DNA of 64,000 nt from Desulfovibrio desulfuricans (GTDB lineage Bacteria; Desulfobacterota; Desulfovibrionia; Desulfovibrionales; Desulfovibrionaceae), in the NCBI RefSeq assembly GCF_004801255.1, contig NZ_CP036295.1, positions 1,190,001 through 1,254,000 on the forward strand, given 5' to 3'. Numbering within the stretch: the stretch's first letter is position 1; the number at the start of each line of letters is the position of its first letter. Under the pieces are notes generated by a model. The model worked only from the letters and a program-made list of their open reading frames with translations. It was not told the DNA's origin and searched no databases. Positions 29,401-37,962 of the stretch are shown piece after piece. The translations under genes were made by a program, and so were the position numbers.

Positions 29401-30798
29401 ATGTACAATCCCCACATGCTAGCCGACTATGTAGAACAACTTTGCGATACCTTCCGCGACGCCATATGCGTTACCGACAAGGAAGGCATCGTTACGCTTG
29501 TCAATAAGCGCCACGCCGAGCTTACGGGGATCGCCCGCGAAAAGATGATAGGCAGCCGTATTCAGGATATGGTGCAGAACGGCATTTTTGACGTGGTGCT
29601 CAATCCGCGCATTGTGGAGACCGGGCAAAAGGTTTCGAGCGTGCAAAACCTGTACAACGGGCGCACGCTGTTGCTTGACGGGCATCCGGTAAAGGATGCG
29701 ACGGGTCAGGTGGCCTACGTTGTCACTGTTATCCGCGATATAACAGCCCTTACCGAGCTGCGCGAAGAAATCACCGCGCAGCGCGAACTGCTTGAAACAT
29801 TCCAGAACCTCAGCAGCGAAGGGGTGACGGGCAACCAGTACCCGCGTGTGGTGCAAAGCCCTGTCATGCAGCGTCTGTACGCCGAGGCCTCGGCCATTGC
29901 CGAAACGGACGCCACGGTTCTGCTGCTGGGCGAAACCGGCGTGGGCAAGGACGTCGTGGCGCGGCACATCCACCACAACAGCATGCGGTCCGACGCCCCC
30001 TTTATCAAGGTAGACTGCGGCAGCATACCCGAAAACCTGATTGAAACAGAGCTGTTCGGCTACGTGCCGGGCAGCTTTTCCGGGGCCAGCAAAAATGGCA
30101 AGGCGGGGCTCGTGGAAGCGGCCTCGTCGGGCACGCTGTTTCTTGACGAAATAGGTGAGCTGCCCATGACCATGCAGTCGCGCCTCTTGCGGGTGCTGCA
30201 GGACTGGGAAGTGCTGCGCGTGGGGGCCACTGTGCCCAAAAAGGTTGACGTGCGCGTTATTGCCGCCACCAACAAGGAGCTGGAACGCGAGGTCGCCAGG
30301 GGCGCGTTTAGGTCTGACCTCTATTACCGGCTCAAGGTCGCGGTGCTCAACATACCCCCCCTGCGCTCGCGACGCGTGGATATTCTGCCGCTGGCGCAGA
30401 GCTTTTTGACCTTTTACGGCAAAAAATACCGCAAAGCCGTCAGCCTGTCCGAAGACGCCAAGCAGGTGCTGCAAAACCACACCTGGCCCGGCAATGTGCG
30501 CGAGCTGGAAAACCTCGTCCAGGGCCTGGTGGTCACCTGCAAGCACGGGCTTGTGGGCGTGCGCGATCTGGCGGGCATCCGCCCGCTGCCGCCGTGCGAA
30601 TCGTCCGATGGGCAGTACGCCTTGCCCTCCATTGAAGGGCGGTCGCTCAAAAGTATCATGAAGGAAGTGGAAACAGCGGTTATCGAAAAAGGCATGCAGC
30701 GTTATGGCTCCATCAGCGAGCTTTCGCGCCAGTTTCAGATGGATCGCAGCACCATTTTCCGTAAGGTCAAGGAAATCGAGGCCATAAAGCGCAGCTAG
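29401..30798 (+). CDS. PAS-domain sigma-54-dependent activator with a GSFSGA loop
   Basis: 465 residues. PAS sensor at about 10-125 (DAICVTDKEGIVTLVNKRHA, VVTVIRDITAL), AAA+ domain at about 155-385 (LLGETGVGKDVVARHIHH Walker A, GTLFLDEIGELPMTMQ Walker B, PGNVRELENLV) and a C-terminal Fis-type helix-turn-helix (SISELSRQFQMDRSTIFRKV). The sigma-54 contact loop reads GYVPGSFSGA instead of the canonical GAFTGA, so activity may be altered. Probable target: the sigma-54-type promoter at 26827. It senses a small ligand or redox state through PAS. GGGAGA precedes ATG 29401. A terminator follows. Confidence 0.92.
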   Translation: MYNPHMLADYVEQLCDTFRDAICVTDKEGIVTLVNKRHAELTGIAREKMIGSRIQDMVQNGIFDVVLNPRIVETGQKVSSVQNLYNGRTLLLDGHPVKDATGQVAYVVTVIRDITALTELREEITAQRELLETFQNLSSEGVTGNQYPRVVQSPVMQRLYAEASAIAETDATVLLLGETGVGKDVVARHIHHNSMRSDAPFIKVDCGSIPENLIETELFGYVPGSFSGASKNGKAGLVEAASSGTLFLDEIGELPMTMQSRLLRVLQDWEVLRVGATVPKKVDVRVIAATNKELEREVARGAFRSDLYYRLKVAVLNIPPLRSRRVDILPLAQSFLTFYGKKYRKAVSLSEDAKQVLQNHTWPGNVRELENLVQGLVVTCKHGLVGVRDLAGIRPLPPCESSDGQYALPSIEGRSLKSIMKEVETAVIEKGMQRYGSISELSRQFQMDRSTIFRKVKEIEAIKRS

Positions 30799-30818
30799 CG
30801 GCAAGGCCCGGCATGCGC

Positions 30819-30885
30819 GGCCAGCAAGGCCCACGGCCCAGCCTCGCAGGGACCGGCGAGCCTTGCTGGCCTGGCTGTTTTTTTG
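30819..30885 (+). terminator. Rho-independent terminator of the activator gene
   Basis: GGCCAGCAAGGC (30819-30830) pairs with GCCTTGCTGGCC (30860-30871) across a long loop and is followed by TGGCTGTTTTTTT. Confidence 0.7.
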
Positions 30886-30886
30886 T

Positions 30887-30911
30887 TGATGCGCGCCATG
30901 GGCGCGCATCA
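30887..30911. promoter_or_regulatory. Perfect palindrome upstream of the DUF4037 operon
   Basis: TGATGCGCGCC-ATG-GGCGCGCATCA, 11-bp perfect arms, ends 21 bp before the DUF4037 start codon. It overlaps the end of the preceding terminator. Position suits an operator or an RNA hairpin in the leader; which one cannot be told from sequence. Confidence 0.55.
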
Positions 30912-30932
30912 TTATCTGGTGGGAGCATTGGT

Positions 30933-31868
30933 ATGAAGGGTCTGCAGCTTGCCCGCGAATTTTATGAAACTTGCCTTCCGCAGTTACGCGCAGAGCTTGC
31001 GGACATCATGGATGTGGCGGCGGTGGGCCTGGTGGGCGAAGGGTCGGAGTGCTTTGGCTGCGACGATGGGCAGTCGCAGGACCACGACTTTGGCGCTGCA
31101 TTTTGCCTTTGGCTGCCCCGTGAGGTTCTGCGGGCGGAGCAGCCGCGCATAGAGGCGGCCATCGCCCGGCTGCCGCGCAACATCAAGGGCTACGAAAGCA
31201 GGCTTGCGCCGCAGCGCAGGCAAGGGCGCGTGGGGCCGTTGGCCATTGAAGATTTTTACGCGTTTTTTACCGGGCTTTCGCATGCCCCGGCGACCTGGCA
31301 GCAGTGGCTGACCATACCCGAGCATCAGCTTGCGGCCTGCACCAATGGCGAGGTTTTTGAAGACCACGGCGGCCAGTTTACCCGCTGGCGCGAGACGTTG
31401 CTGGCCTGTTACCCCCGTGACGTGCTGCTTAAAAAAATGGCCGCCCGCTGCATGATCATGGCGCAGACAGGGCAGTATAACCTGCCCCGCAGCCTCAAGC
31501 GCGACGACCCCGTGGCCGCCATGCTGGCTGTGGCGCGTTTTGCCGAGGCGGCGCTTTCCTTTGTGTTTTTGTGCAACCGCAGGTACATGCCGTTTTACAA
31601 ATGGGCGGCCAGACTGGCTGGCGATCTGCCGGTGCTTGGCCCGCAGGTGGTGCGGACGCTGCGCCTGCTAGCGCTGACCCCCAAGCAGGCCGGGCATGAA
31701 GCGCAGATAGTCGCGGCGGTGGAGGACTTTTGCGCGCAGGTCGCGGAGCATCTGCGCTCGACGGGCCTGAGCGCTGCCTCGGAAAACTGGCTTTGGGAGC
31801 ACGGGCCGCAGATCATGCGGCATGTAGAAGAAACAGCCCTGCTGCGCATGGACATGCTGCAAGGCTGA
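30933..31868 (+). CDS. DUF4037 protein, nucleotidyltransferase-like
   Basis: 311 residues. The N-terminal part has the signature GSECFGCDDGQSQDHDFG near residues 38-55, whose G-S...D-x-D layout resembles the active site of nucleotidyltransferase-fold enzymes; this family is annotated as DUF4037. The rest is helical, with a conserved KMAARCMIMAQTGQYN stretch near residue 170. No transmembrane segment or signal is seen. Function is unknown. GGGAG lies nine bases before ATG 30933. It is the first gene of a tight run with a TPR protein (13 bp) and DUF4125 (17 bp), so the three products likely act together. Confidence 0.8.
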   Translation: MKGLQLAREFYETCLPQLRAELADIMDVAAVGLVGEGSECFGCDDGQSQDHDFGAAFCLWLPREVLRAEQPRIEAAIARLPRNIKGYESRLAPQRRQGRVGPLAIEDFYAFFTGLSHAPATWQQWLTIPEHQLAACTNGEVFEDHGGQFTRWRETLLACYPRDVLLKKMAARCMIMAQTGQYNLPRSLKRDDPVAAMLAVARFAEAALSFVFLCNRRYMPFYKWAARLAGDLPVLGPQVVRTLRLLALTPKQAGHEAQIVAAVEDFCAQVAEHLRSTGLSAASENWLWEHGPQIMRHVEETALLRMDMLQG

Positions 31869-31881
31869 AAGGAGCTGCCGT

Positions 31882-32703
31882 ATGGCATCGCAACGCCAAT
31901 GGCTCGACGAATTGCGCTCCGCGCTTGACCTGATGAAGCGGGGCGAGCCGCAAAGCTGCATTGACGCTCTTGAAAAGCTCGCCGCGCGTTACCCCGATGA
32001 CGCCCTGTGCCGAGCTCTGGTTCTGGACGGCATGGGCCGGGCGCATTTTGCCCTGCAACGGCCCGATGCCGCGGTAAAGGCGCTTGAAGACAGCGTGGAG
32101 CTGCTGCGCTCCACCCTTGGGGCAACGGCTCCCATGACCCTGGGCGCTGTGCAGAATCTTGCCCATGCCTTGCTGGGCATTGGAAAAATTGATGAAAGCC
32201 TTGCGCTGGGGCGCGAAGCGCTGCACCTGACTGTGGAGGTTTGCGGGCCGGATTCGCCGCAGGTTGCTGAGGCGCAGCTGCGGCTTTCTGCCGCGTACTA
32301 CCGCAAGCGTGATTTTGACCGGGCCGAGTCGCTTATGCGCAAGGCAAAGGAAATATGGGAAAAGCAGGGCTTTTGCGTGCCCCAGCTGGGCGTGTGCCTG
32401 AATAATCTTGGCCGCATCTGCGAAGAGCGCGGCCAGCTCAGCGAGGGCATCGCCTTGCATCGGCAGGCGGTAGCCCTGCGGCGCGAGCTGCTGGGCGAGC
32501 ACGAAGAAACGGCCTTTTCGCTGGGCAATCTCGGGGTCGCCCTGGCCAGCGACGGTCAGTGGACCGAAGCCGCCGCAACCCTGCAGGCCTCGGTGGAGAT
32601 GTACGGTCGCCTTGGTCTGGGCGGCGGCGATGATGCGCGGGGCTACAAAAAGAATCTTGATGTCTGCCTGCAGGCCATGGCGGCCAAGCCACCAACGGCC
32701 TAG
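31882..32703 (+). CDS. Tetratricopeptide repeat protein
   Basis: 273 residues made of about six TPR-like helical pairs, e.g. AVKALEDSVELLRSTLGATA, SLALGREALHLTVEVCGPDS, RAESLMRKAKEIWEKQ and GIALHRQAVALRRELLGEHE. The spacing of about 42 residues fits the TPR_12/kinesin-light-chain type. It lacks a signal peptide and is presumably a cytoplasmic scaffold. AAAGGAG precedes ATG 31882. It sits between DUF4037 and DUF4125 genes and may bridge them. Confidence 0.85.
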   Translation: MASQRQWLDELRSALDLMKRGEPQSCIDALEKLAARYPDDALCRALVLDGMGRAHFALQRPDAAVKALEDSVELLRSTLGATAPMTLGAVQNLAHALLGIGKIDESLALGREALHLTVEVCGPDSPQVAEAQLRLSAAYYRKRDFDRAESLMRKAKEIWEKQGFCVPQLGVCLNNLGRICEERGQLSEGIALHRQAVALRRELLGEHEETAFSLGNLGVALASDGQWTEAAATLQASVEMYGRLGLGGGDDARGYKKNLDVCLQAMAAKPPTA

Positions 32704-32720
32704 GCGCAAGGAGACAGGTC

Positions 32721-33278
32721 ATGCAGGAACACGCGGGCCGCGAGGCCGTGCTGGCAGAGATTGTTGACCGCGAACTGGCCATGTTTTTGACCACCAACAA
32801 CGAGGGCGGCGTGTCCGTATGCCAGACCCGGCCCGACACGTTTCGCGCCATGCGCCTTATGGCTCATGCCGCCCACGAAGACGCTGTACTCGTGTCGTAC
32901 CTTGACGATCTGCGTCAGGCAGAGGCCGACAGCCGCAATTTTATGGTCGAAAAATACGCCCGCATGGACGATCGCCTGCCGCCTCTGAGCACAAGCCCCC
33001 TGCTGGACGAAATTGCCGATGCGGAAGAGGCCTTTTTGCATGATGCGCAGCGCCGGTATCCGCATGTCATAAAAAGCAACGGGCAGGGCATGTTTCGCCG
33101 GTATTTGCGCTGCGAGCTTGAGACGCTCTCGCCCCGTACGCTTGAGCTCTATGCGGCGCAGATTCGCCGCGCCAGAGAACAGGGACGCAACCTTGCGGCG
33201 GAGCGGCACGATTATCTGATGCGCATGCTGGGCAAGGGGAGCATTGACGCATGCGAGGCGGCGGCAGCGGCCAGTTGA
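32721..33278 (+). CDS. DUF4125 family protein
   Basis: 185 residues, mostly helical. Conserved features: ILAEIVDRELAMFLTTNN-type N-terminus, SVCQTRPDTFRAMRLMAH, DDLRQAEADSRNFMVEKYARM and the C-terminal FRRYLRCELETLSPRTLELY. This matches the DUF4125 family, whose function is not known and which I recall as a common neighbour of DUF4037. AAGGAG precedes ATG 32721. No catalytic motif is obvious. The high content of conserved Asp, Glu and Arg suggests a binding or regulatory role. Confidence 0.78.
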   Translation: MQEHAGREAVLAEIVDRELAMFLTTNNEGGVSVCQTRPDTFRAMRLMAHAAHEDAVLVSYLDDLRQAEADSRNFMVEKYARMDDRLPPLSTSPLLDEIADAEEAFLHDAQRRYPHVIKSNGQGMFRRYLRCELETLSPRTLELYAAQIRRAREQGRNLAAERHDYLMRMLGKGSIDACEAAAAAS

Positions 33279-33332
33279 CGCATTAACGACAGCATACGCC
33301 GGATGGGCGTTGCCCGGAGCTGCACAGCAAAA

Positions 33333-33396
33333 ATGCAGGTCCCGTCAGGTGGAGGTGCAGCCCGCAGGGAGCGCTCCATTTGACGGGACCTTGCAT
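33333..33396. other. Long hairpin in the gap behind DUF4125
   Basis: ATGCA-GGTCCCGTCA (33333-33347) faces TGACGGGACC-TTGCAT (33381-33396): 10 perfect pairs plus a bulged extension, with a further GGAG/GCTCC pairing inside the loop. There is no T-tract, so it is not a classic terminator. Confidence 0.6.
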
Positions 33397-33535
33397 GTGC
33401 GTGCGGCGGCTCGCCTCTGATGTCGCAGCCCTTGTCCGGTCCTTTGAATCCTGCGCCTGCGGCTGTTCCCACGCGGTGGAAGGATCAACCCCCTCTTTGC
33501 GGCAGGCCCTCCGTCGGTAGCTGCGCCGCGCGGCT

Positions 33536-33760
33536 GTGAGCGTCGTCTATCTTGGGCTGGGGGTGTTTGTGGGCGCGTATTCGCTGTACGGGTTCAGCAT
33601 AAGCCGCATGCCCGCAGCCAGAGCCAGCATGTATATAAATCTTATCCCCGTGTTTACGCTTGCGTTCAGCATGCTCATCCTTGGCGAGCGCCTTGCGCCT
33701 GTACAGTGCGTGGCTTCCGCCCTGGTGCTGGGTGGCGTTATGATAAGCCAGCATCGCTGA
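33536..33760 (+). pseudogene. C-terminal remnant of an EamA-type transporter
   Basis: About 74 codons match the last two or three spans of an EamA/DMT transporter: YLGLGVFVGAYSLYGFSIS, ARASMYINLIPVFTLAF, MLILGERLAPVQCVASALVLGG. A full protein would need about 210 more residues upstream, and 33279-33535 shows no such sequence in any frame. It is therefore a truncated leftover, not the same as the intact transporter at 12663. Confidence 0.75.
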
Positions 33761-33790
33761 CGCTCCGTCAGGCGGGGGCACCGCAAAACA

Positions 33791-33822
33791 GCAGAGGCCG
33801 CCCGAAAAAAGGCGGCCTCTGC
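33791..33822 (-). terminator. Terminator of the chemoreceptor gene
   Basis: Perfect 12-bp stem GCAGAGGCCGCC with GGCGGCCTCTGC; on the minus strand it is followed by TGTTTTGC. It lies 25 bp behind the chemoreceptor stop codon. Confidence 0.8.
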
Positions 33823-33846
33823 AATATGGACTGGGTGGGGCGGTCG

Positions 33847-35607
33847 TTAGGCTGCCGAGCCCTGGTTTTTCATTTCCTGGATAAGCTGCTTCAGCACCTG
33901 CGCCTGCTGCAGCAATTCGGCGACGGCCTCGTTGGCGTGGCCCATAGCCTGCGCTGTTTGGGCAGAGATGGTAGCCACCTGCTCGACCGAGTGGTTGATC
34001 TCTTCGCTGGCTGCGGACTGCTGCTCGCTGGCCGTGGCAATGGAACGCACCTGGTCATTGACCTGGTCGACAAAGGCCAGAATCTGCGTGAGCGATTCAC
34101 CCGAGCGGGCAGAAAGTGTAGTGGCGTGTTCAATGGCTGTGGCCATGCTTTCCACGCTTTCAATGTTTTTTCGCGTGCCGTTCTGTATTTCTGTAATGGC
34201 CTTGCCCACTTCCTGGGTGGCGGTCATGGTCTTTTCGGCCAGTTTGCGCACTTCGTCGGCCACAACAGCAAATCCGCGACCGGCTTCGCCCGCGCGGGCC
34301 GCTTCAATGGCGGCGTTAAGAGCCAGCAGATTGGTCTGGTCGGCGATATCGGCGATTACGTCGAGCACCTGCCCAATCCCCTCTGCCTGCTTGCCCAGTA
34401 CGGACATGTCTTCTTTTATGCCCAGCGACTGCTTTTGAACGGATTCTATGCCCATGACGGCTTCATGGACAACCTGCGACCCTTCCGCAGCCTGCGACTT
34501 GGTGTGGCTCGAAGCATTGGCCGCCTCCTGCGCATTTCTTGCCACTTCAAGCACTGTGGCATTCATTTCTTCCATGGCGGTGGCGGTTTCGTGCACACGG
34601 TTGGACTGCTCGTCAGCGCCGCGACTTGACTGGACAATTTGCGCTGAAAGCGATTCGGTAGCGGAAGAAACAATTTCCACAACCCGTTCAAGCTGCGTAG
34701 CCGCGTGGAACATGCCTTCGGCCTTGGCGCGTTCCGCCTTTTTGGTGGCCTCGTCGGCCAACATTTTGGCCTCTTGCGCAGACTGCGCCTCCTGCTCGGC
34801 CTGACGGGATTTACTTTCGGCTATGGCAATTTCTTCTTTCAGCTTGTCAACCATTTTTATAATGACGCCGTACACGCCGCCGTCGCCCTTAAGTGGCTTG
34901 AAATGCACATTCAGGTTGCCCGATGCGATTTCGCTGGCGACAACATGCAGGTAGCCGGGGTCTTCGCCCAGCTGTTTCAGCACGCCCTTAATTATCAGTA
35001 TTGAGATAATTGAGGCGGCTGAAATTGAAAAGATTATCAGGAAGATAGTCAGAATTTTGCCATTATTGTAGGCTGCTTCTGCATCGAGGGCCGACTTTTC
35101 GCTACCTTTGTTGTTGACATCAATAATTGTAGACAGATAGGTCAATGCGCTAAAGTAGTTGTCGCGAGCCCCACCAAGGACTTTTGCTGTCGCTTCCTCT
35201 TCTTTATTCTGCTTTGCCAGCTCCACTACAAGCTTGTGGTTTTCGATGTATTTGTTCCAGGCGTCCAGAAATTTTGGAAAGGCGGCCTTTTCTTCCGGCT
35301 CAGATATCAGCGGCTCGTACTGCTTGATCTTGTTCTTTATGTTAGCTTCTGTTTTGTGCAGTCTTCCTTCGTACTCGCTCTTGAGTGCGGGATCGGACGC
35401 CAAAATGTAAACAAGCTCGTTGCGTCTGTATTCATTGACAAAGCCGTTGAGTTCACCAACAATCTTTATTGTTGGAAGCCAGTTTTTTGAAAGATCCTGT
35501 GTGTCTTTGTTTATGTTTGACATTCCAAAAATCGCAAGAATGCCAATTATTGCAGAAAACGAGGCAAGAATTGTTGATAAAGTAATCAGTTTTGCTGACA
35601 ACTTCAT
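33847..35607 (-). CDS. Methyl-accepting chemotaxis protein
   Basis: 586 residues. First membrane span at about 8-30, periplasmic four-helix-bundle sensor (4HB_MCP type, about 32-190), second span about 190-212, a HAMP-like linker ([20 protein letters not shown]), and a long cytoplasmic coiled coil with the highly conserved tip [20 protein letters not shown] followed by [18 protein letters not shown]. It reports a ligand to CheA/CheW. No C-terminal NWETF-type pentapeptide is present. GGAGATACACA precedes ATG 35607. The upstream region is AT-rich; the gene is single. Confidence 0.95.
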   Translation of the reverse strand: MKLSAKLITLSTILASFSAIIGILAIFGMSNINKDTQDLSKNWLPTIKIVGELNGFVNEYRRNELVYILASDPALKSEYEGRLHKTEANIKNKIKQYEPLISEPEEKAAFPKFLDAWNKYIENHKLVVELAKQNKEEEATAKVLGGARDNYFSALTYLSTIIDVNNKGSEKSALDAEAAYNNGKILTIFLIIFSISAASIISILIIKGVLKQLGEDPGYLHVVASEIASGNLNVHFKPLKGDGGVYGVIIKMVDKLKEEIAIAESKSRQAEQEAQSAQEAKMLADEATKKAERAKAEGMFHAATQLERVVEIVSSATESLSAQIVQSSRGADEQSNRVHETATAMEEMNATVLEVARNAQEAANASSHTKSQAAEGSQVVHEAVMGIESVQKQSLGIKEDMSVLGKQAEGIGQVLDVIADIADQTNLLALNAAIEAARAGEAGRGFAVVADEVRKLAEKTMTATQEVGKAITEIQNGTRKNIESVESMATAIEHATTLSARSGESLTQILAFVDQVNDQVRSIATASEQQSAASEEINHSVEQVATISAQTAQAMGHANEAVAELLQQAQVLKQLIQEMKNQGSAA

Positions 35608-36114
35608 TGTGTATCTCCAGTGTTAAAAAATATTTACTCTTACTTGCTTGCACAAAATATATTTTGCATTTTTTTTTATTGCATATCTACTTTGTTGCCT
35701 GCAGTATAGTTCGAACTGATTAACGTCCAGAAAGCACAAAACATTATGGTACTCAATGTAGTTACCCAATTGGCATAGCCGATATTGTTATTTAACTAGC
35801 TGATTTAAAATAACTTTTTTTATAATAAATAAATTGCAGTAAAATTGCATAGGTAACTACCAATTGTATTGTTTGTAATATAAATTCTATCTTCATATAA
35901 AATTATATATTAGCTAGCAGCCTGACTTTTTCTGTACAGCGCGACATTATCAGTAAAGCTTTGCAGTGCGCCTGCCTTTGCAGCAACCTCTAGCAGCGAA
36001 AACGCATGGAGCAAAGGGGGCTTGGCCCTGACCTGCGCATCGCTGTGAAATGTGATGATCTTGCTGCAATGGCGTGTTGCGCGCGTGCCTGCAAGGCAAC
36101 CCGCACCAATAAGA
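35608..36114. other. AT-rich intergenic stretch without a gene
   Basis: About 500 bp upstream of the chemoreceptor, very AT-rich between 35620 and 35910. It should contain the chemoreceptor promoter. No convincing open frame or RNA structure was found besides the gcvH terminator at its far end. Confidence 0.55.
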
Positions 36115-36147
36115 ACAGCCCCGAAAACGGCAATTTTTCGGGGCTGT
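36115..36147 (-). terminator. Terminator of the gcvH-like operon
   Basis: On the minus strand ACAGCCCCGAAAA-ATTGCCG-TTTTCGGGGCTGT followed by TCTTATT; 27 bp behind the gcvH-like stop codon. Confidence 0.82.
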
Positions 36148-36173
36148 TGTTCGGGGGACCGGAATGGCTAATC

Positions 36174-36554
36174 TCAGCTGGCCACGGCCTGCGCATATTC
36201 CTCGGCTGTGATGCAGCCTCCTTCATCCGGTGCTGTGAGCGTTACCTTTATCAGCCAGCCCTGGGAGTAGGGATCGCTGTTGAGCAGTTCTGGCGCATCG
36301 GCGAGGGCTTCGTTTATGGCCGTAACCTGGCCGGAAACCGGCATAATGGCCTCGCTGGTGACTTTGACGGATTCAATGGACGCGCAGGATTCCCCCTGCC
36401 TGAAGCTAGCGCCCACAGCGGGAAGATCCACAAAGATCACGCCGCCCAGCTGATCCTGTGCAAAGTCTGTAACGCCTATCAGGCAGCTGCCGTCAGGCTG
36501 GTCCTGCGCCCACAAATGATCCGCATGGTATTTTCTGTCGTGAGGAAAATTCAC
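36174..36554 (-). CDS. GcvH-like lipoyl carrier protein
   Basis: 126 residues with the biotinyl/lipoyl fold of glycine cleavage H protein: YHADHLWAQ, GVTDFAQDQLGGVIFVDLP, and the lipoylation site ESVKVTSEA with Lys64, then GWLIKVTL. The start is GTG 36554, six bases behind AAAGGAGA. GcvT and GcvP are not encoded nearby; instead the gene follows lipoamide dehydrogenase and a glutaredoxin-domain protein. It may therefore be a dedicated lipoyl-based redox or sulfur carrier rather than the glycine cleavage subunit. That function is inference. Confidence 0.85.
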   Translation of the reverse strand: MNFPHDRKYHADHLWAQDQPDGSCLIGVTDFAQDQLGGVIFVDLPAVGASFRQGESCASIESVKVTSEAIMPVSGQVTAINEALADAPELLNSDPYSQGWLIKVTLTAPDEGGCITAEEYAQAVAS

Positions 36555-36578
36555 GATCGTCTCCTTTTTATTGCCTGG

Positions 36579-37952
36579 TTACGGAAGCGTCACGCCGGTT
36601 TTGGGAGCTGTAATGGCCATGGGTACGATTTCATCCAGCGTGGGGTGTGCAAACATCACCTCGTGCAGATTCTGCGCTGTATAGCCGTCCCTGATGAGCA
36701 GCAGGGCCACCATGACAAGGTGCGATACACCAGCCCCTACAGCGGCGATACCCGCGATGCGCCCTTCGCTCCAGACCACCTTGACGAATCCGGCGGTGCC
36801 TCCGCTGGCCTGGGCAATGGGGTTGAGCGACAGGGGAGCCTGCGAAACCTCAACGCTTTTGCCTTCGCGCAACAGGGCTTCTGCCGTCTGGCCCACGCGC
36901 ATGACCTCGGTTGCGCCATAGACGCATGAGGGTACAGGGCCAGACTGGTACTCGTGCCGGCAATTGCCGAGGATGCGGTTGGCCACGTACACAGCCTGAT
37001 GCTCCGCAGCGTGCGCCAGCAGTACAAGGCCGTTGACGTCGCCTATGGCGTAAACATTGGGGGCAGCCTGCAAGCACCCGTCAGTCTCCACATAACCGCG
37101 CCTGTTGAGGCTGCAGCCCAGCTGCTCGGCGCTGAGCCCGGCGGTGTTGGGCGTGCGGCCCACAGCCACCAGCGCCTTGGCGGCCGTAATGACCGTGCCG
37201 TCGTCCAGGGTGAGCTGCGCCTGCCCGTCGTTGGTGCGCAAATCCTTGGCCCGTGCGCCCTCGTGGCAGGTTATGCCGCCTTTTTGCAGCGCCCGGCGCA
37301 GTTCCGCCGCGATATCAGCGTCTTCAAGGGGGGCAACGTGAGGCGCAGCCTCCACAATGGCGACCTTGCTGCCCATGGCCGAAAAAAAGTCGCCCAGTTC
37401 AAGGCCGATGGCCCCGGCCCCCACAATGACGAGGCTTTCGGGCACAGACTGGATACGCAGCAGGTCGGTGCTGTCCAGCACGCAGGCATGGTCTGGCGTC
37501 AGACCGGGAAAGGACGCGGACGACGAGCCGCAGGACAGGATGATGTGCTGCGCGGTCAGGTCGGTATGGCCGGTATCGGCATGCACGCGGATTGCGCCTG
37601 CGGCCAGGGCCTCGCCGCGTCCTTCAAAAACCGTCACGCCCAGGCTGCCAAGGTTTTTGCCAAGCGTTTGGCTTGTCCCCTTGGTAAAGCGGCTCACGCG
37701 CGTTTGCAGGGCCGTAAAATCAACGGTTATGTCGCCTTTTGCCACGCGGGTTCGCTGCTGGGCATGCAGGAGGGCCAGCGGGGCCACCGCGCCCAGCAGC
37801 ATCTTGGTGGGGATGCAGCCGCAGTTGAGGCATGTGCCGCCGAGGTGGGTTTTTTCCACCAGGGCAACGCTTTTGCCCGCCCGCGCAAGAATCTGCGCAG
37901 CCGTTGTTCCGCCGGGGCCGCCGCCCACAATGATAATATCGAATGCTTGCAT
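36579..37952 (-). CDS. Dihydrolipoamide dehydrogenase-like flavoprotein
   Basis: 457 residues. FAD site IIIVGGGPGGTTAAQILARA, redox disulfide GGTCLNCGCIPTK (Cys41 and Cys46, with an extra Cys44 in between), NAD site LVIVGAGAIGLELGDFFSAM, VYAIGDVNG and the C-terminal MFAHPTLDEIV with the His-Pro-Glu-type base region. It reoxidises the dihydrolipoyl group using NAD. ATG 37952 follows a G-rich ribosome site and removes an unrelated upstream extension. It lies 24 bp before gcvH-like and 10 bp behind the glutaredoxin-domain gene, so the three are one operon. Confidence 0.92.
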   Translation of the reverse strand: MQAFDIIIVGGGPGGTTAAQILARAGKSVALVEKTHLGGTCLNCGCIPTKMLLGAVAPLALLHAQQRTRVAKGDITVDFTALQTRVSRFTKGTSQTLGKNLGSLGVTVFEGRGEALAAGAIRVHADTGHTDLTAQHIILSCGSSSASFPGLTPDHACVLDSTDLLRIQSVPESLVIVGAGAIGLELGDFFSAMGSKVAIVEAAPHVAPLEDADIAAELRRALQKGGITCHEGARAKDLRTNDGQAQLTLDDGTVITAAKALVAVGRTPNTAGLSAEQLGCSLNRRGYVETDGCLQAAPNVYAIGDVNGLVLLAHAAEHQAVYVANRILGNCRHEYQSGPVPSCVYGATEVMRVGQTAEALLREGKSVEVSQAPLSLNPIAQASGGTAGFVKVVWSEGRIAGIAAVGAGVSHLVMVALLLIRDGYTAQNLHEVMFAHPTLDEIVPMAITAPKTGVTLP

Positions 37953-37962
37953 ATTGCGCCCC

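Noticed and set aside
29419..30912. 497-codon open frame on the minus strand
   Set aside because: Antisense shadow of the sigma-54 activator, which has full domain signatures on the plus strand.
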